Virus record (IMG/VR): IMGVR_UViG_3300034190_002406
Span: 1 to 48,423 of that record
Reading direction: 5' to 3' (one strand)
From: a virus
DNA length: 48,423 nucleotides
In this document: one piece after another, positions 46,442 to 48,423 of the stretch
How positions within the stretch are numbered: the stretch's first letter is position 1
Layout of the letters: every line of letters begins with the position of its first letter
Notes under the pieces: generated by a model
The model's database searches: none
The model's input: the letters and a program-made list of their open reading frames with translations, nothing else
Told to the model about the DNA's origin: nothing
Translations under genes and position numbers: made by a program

Positions 46442-48423
46442 ATGGCTGGTTACACTCGGCAATCGAGACCCGACATTACCAATGGGGCAGATATTACGGC
46501 TCCACCTCTTAACGCTGAGTTCGACCAGATCGAAACAGCTTTTGGCATTGCCGGGCACACGCACGATGGTACTACAGGTAATGCCCCTAAGATCAATCTA
46601 GCAACATCAGTCTCTGGTTACCTAAAGCAGGTAAACGGCGGGGTAGGTGGTGCCAATAACACTACAGCTACGACTAATCCAACGATTACAGATGATACGG
46701 TTGCAGGCTATGCAAAAGGCTCTCTCTGGCTGAACACTACAACGAACCGTATATACGTTTGTGTATCCGATACATCGTCTGCAGCGGCATGGTATGAAAT
46801 AGCTGCCACAAACAGTGCAAATAATATCCTACCATCAGGTGACGGTGTCGTTGATCTCGGTGCTGTAGGAAATCGTTTCGCTGGTTTGCTTATGGCAGGG
46901 GATGCCACAATTGGTGGATCCATAACCGTTACTGCAGCGAGTTCGTTCCAGAACAACGTAGACGTTACAGGTGATCTAGACGTAGATGGTAGCTTAACTG
47001 TAGAAACCAACGCAACGATCACGGGTGATGCAACGCTTAACGGCAATACCATAATCGGTAATGCAAACACCGATACGGTTGCGGTTAATGCGCAGGTTTC
47101 TACAAACATCGTTCCTAACTCCGACGATGCCAGAGATCTCGGTGAGGCGGCAAAAGAGTTTCGCAACCTGTTCCTAGATGGAACAGCGCACATCGACACA
47201 TTGGATGTGGATGAGAGTGCTGCAGTAGCTGTTGATCTAACAGTAGGCGGCAACGCCCAGATCGATACAAACCTAGATGTCGATGGCGTTACAACTCTAA
47301 ATGGCAACACCACTATCGGTGACGCAGGTACAGATGTTCTTTACGTCAATTCTGAAATTGCAACATCCTTGGTTCCATCTGCCACAAACCTTCGGGACTT
47401 GGGTACAGCAACCAAAGAGTTTCGGGATTTATACCTAGATGGCACTGCGCACATTGATACGCTCGACGTAGATGAAAATGCGACAGTTGCAGGTACACTA
47501 GGCGTCACAGGCAACACCACACTTACAGGTACACTAACCACAGGCGGCATCACGGGTACGTCTGCTAACTTCTTAAGCAACGTAGGTGTTTCAGGTACTG
47601 CTACGATTGCGACAGTAGACATCAACGGCGGCAACATCGATGCAACACAGATCGGTGTATCAAACCCTGATACAGCCCGGTTTACTACAGTTGAAACATC
47701 AGGTTTGGCGTCATTAGCTACTGTTAATATCGACGGTGGTAACATCGACGGTACGATTATCGGTGCGACAACACCTGATGCAGCGACCTTTACTACAGCC
47801 ACTGCGAACAGCGGTTTCACAGGCGACCTAGCAGGTAACGTCAGCGCACCCACCGGCACATCGACTTTCGATAACGTCACTGCATCAGGTACTATTACAG
47901 GTGCTGTCACAGGCGACATTACGGGTAACGTAAATGCAAGCACAGGCTCGTCCACATTCAACAATGTGACCATCAACGGTACATTGAACATGGATGCAGG
48001 CACGACTGCTACTATTACTAACCTTTCTGCACCAACAAACGACAATGATGCGGCACGAAAAGTAGATGTTGATAATGCTGTAGCTGGATTAGTTGATAGT
48101 TCTCCTGGTGCATTGGACACACTAAATGAACTAGCGGCTGCGCTGGGCGATGATGCAGACTTCTCTACTACAATTACAAATAGTATTGCTACTAAATTAC
48201 CTCTCGCTGGTGGTACAATGTCTGGTGCCATCGACATGGGCTCGAATAAGGTCACTAACGCAACCGATCCGACTGCAGCACAAGACCTTTCGACTAAAGC
48301 GTATACTGATCAGCAAGACGCTCTGCAGGTTACCAAAGGCGGCGATACCATGTCTGGTAACCTTGATATGGGTTCCAACAACATCACAGGTCTGGCTACT
48401 CCGACTTCCAATGACCATGCTTC
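46442..48423 (+). CDS. Tail fibre/receptor-binding protein, partial (runs off the right end)
   Basis: At least 660 codons with no stop. N-terminus MAGYTRQSRPDITNGADITA and a HTHDG motif suit tail attachment. The middle contains a duplicated unit of about 64 residues (from residues 200 and 287), each ending DGTAHIDTLDVDE. Further on are repeats of the form GGNIDGTxIG-x-x-TPDAAxFTT and, near the end, LAGGTMSGAIDMGSNKVTN units common in phage fibres. Decides host binding. The missing C-terminus must lie outside the window. Confidence 0.85.
   Translation, partial: MAGYTRQSRPDITNGADITAPPLNAEFDQIETAFGIAGHTHDGTTGNAPKINLATSVSGYLKQVNGGVGGANNTTATTNPTITDDTVAGYAKGSLWLNTTTNRIYVCVSDTSSAAAWYEIAATNSANNILPSGDGVVDLGAVGNRFAGLLMAGDATIGGSITVTAASSFQNNVDVTGDLDVDGSLTVETNATITGDATLNGNTIIGNANTDTVAVNAQVSTNIVPNSDDARDLGEAAKEFRNLFLDGTAHIDTLDVDESAAVAVDLTVGGNAQIDTNLDVDGVTTLNGNTTIGDAGTDVLYVNSEIATSLVPSATNLRDLGTATKEFRDLYLDGTAHIDTLDVDENATVAGTLGVTGNTTLTGTLTTGGITGTSANFLSNVGVSGTATIATVDINGGNIDATQIGVSNPDTARFTTVETSGLASLATVNIDGGNIDGTIIGATTPDAATFTTATANSGFTGDLAGNVSAPTGTSTFDNVTASGTITGAVTGDITGNVNASTGSSTFNNVTINGTLNMDAGTTATITNLSAPTNDNDAARKVDVDNAVAGLVDSSPGALDTLNELAAALGDDADFSTTITNSIATKLPLAGGTMSGAIDMGSNKVTNATDPTAAQDLSTKAYTDQQDALQVTKGGDTMSGNLDMGSNNITGLATPTSNDHA
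47039..47491 (+). repeat. Internal duplication in the tail fibre gene
   Basis: Two copies of a unit of about 192 bases start at 47039 and 47300, a 261-base period. The proteins share NGNT-x-IG, DLG-x-A-x-KEFR-x-L-LDGTAHIDTLDVDE. A weaker third copy lies before (ILPSGDGVVDLGAVGNRF). Confidence 0.75.

Noticed and set aside
46708-47313. Leftward 201-aa ORF opposite the tail fibre
   Set aside because: Same reason: low-complexity antisense shadow of the repeat-rich fibre gene.
47341-48255. Leftward 304-aa ORF opposite the tail fibre
   Set aside because: A repetitive Val/Pro/Ala/Ser shadow of the fibre repeats, antisense to a clear late gene.
1-48423. CRISPR arrays, insertion sequences, transposases
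   Set aside because: No evenly spaced direct repeats with spacers and no transposase motif were seen.

Overview
The window reads as most of the genome of a short-tailed marine phage of the HMO-2011 type (the SAR116/roseobacter/SAR11-infecting group). The diagnostic feature is a family A DNA polymerase with a DnaJ-like CxxCxGxG zinc module inserted between its exonuclease and palm domains. Class II ribonucleotide reductase, ThyX, PhoH, split primase and helicase genes, an integrase and no phage RNA polymerase fit the same group. A 40-bp copy of the 3' end of an alphaproteobacterial-type initiator tRNA (a likely attP) points to an alphaproteobacterial host. The last ORF runs off the right edge, so the genome continues beyond the window and was probably opened inside the tail fibre region.

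Layout. (1) 59-11700, plus strand: late genes for internal or ejected virion proteins, an endolysin with a C-terminal membrane anchor, a nested spanin pair, and four long structural proteins. (2) 11702-11823: opposed terminators. (3) 11822-22953, minus strand: small membrane protein, PhoH, ribonucleotide reductase, MazG-like and DUF3310-like proteins, resolvase-like nuclease, Cas4/RecB-like exonuclease, probable ssDNA-binding protein, polymerase, DnaB-like helicase and primase. (4) 23013-27113: attP, then an overlapping minus-strand set (int, small ORFs, glutaredoxin, thyX), a terminator, and a winged-helix regulator with a palindromic operator. (5) 27127-30625, plus strand: a terminator-bounded accessory cassette (Gp88-like, DUF932-like, tiny membrane peptides, unknowns) with codon style unlike the backbone. 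(6) 30626-31232: non-coding. (7) 31233-48423, plus strand: two clear sigma70-type promoters drive early small genes (a very acidic protein, a PD-(D/E)xK-like nuclease), followed by DUF1127, DUF5872, small and large terminase, portal, HExxH protein, SleB-like hydrolase, scaffold, capsid, tail adaptor, nozzle and fibre.

How it works together. Host RNA polymerase would start from the promoters at 31233, 32181 and 42733 on the plus strand and at 18208 on the minus strand. The replication block makes a T7-like replisome from separate primase and helicase genes, fed by its own nucleotide-supply enzymes. The integrase, attP, regulator and a family of GTTAC/GTAAAC-type inverted repeats near promoters suggest the phage can be temperate, which is the main inference of biological interest. 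Candidate new biology includes that operator family, the accessory cassette, the acidic first early protein, and the recombinase-like N-terminal domain on the large terminase.
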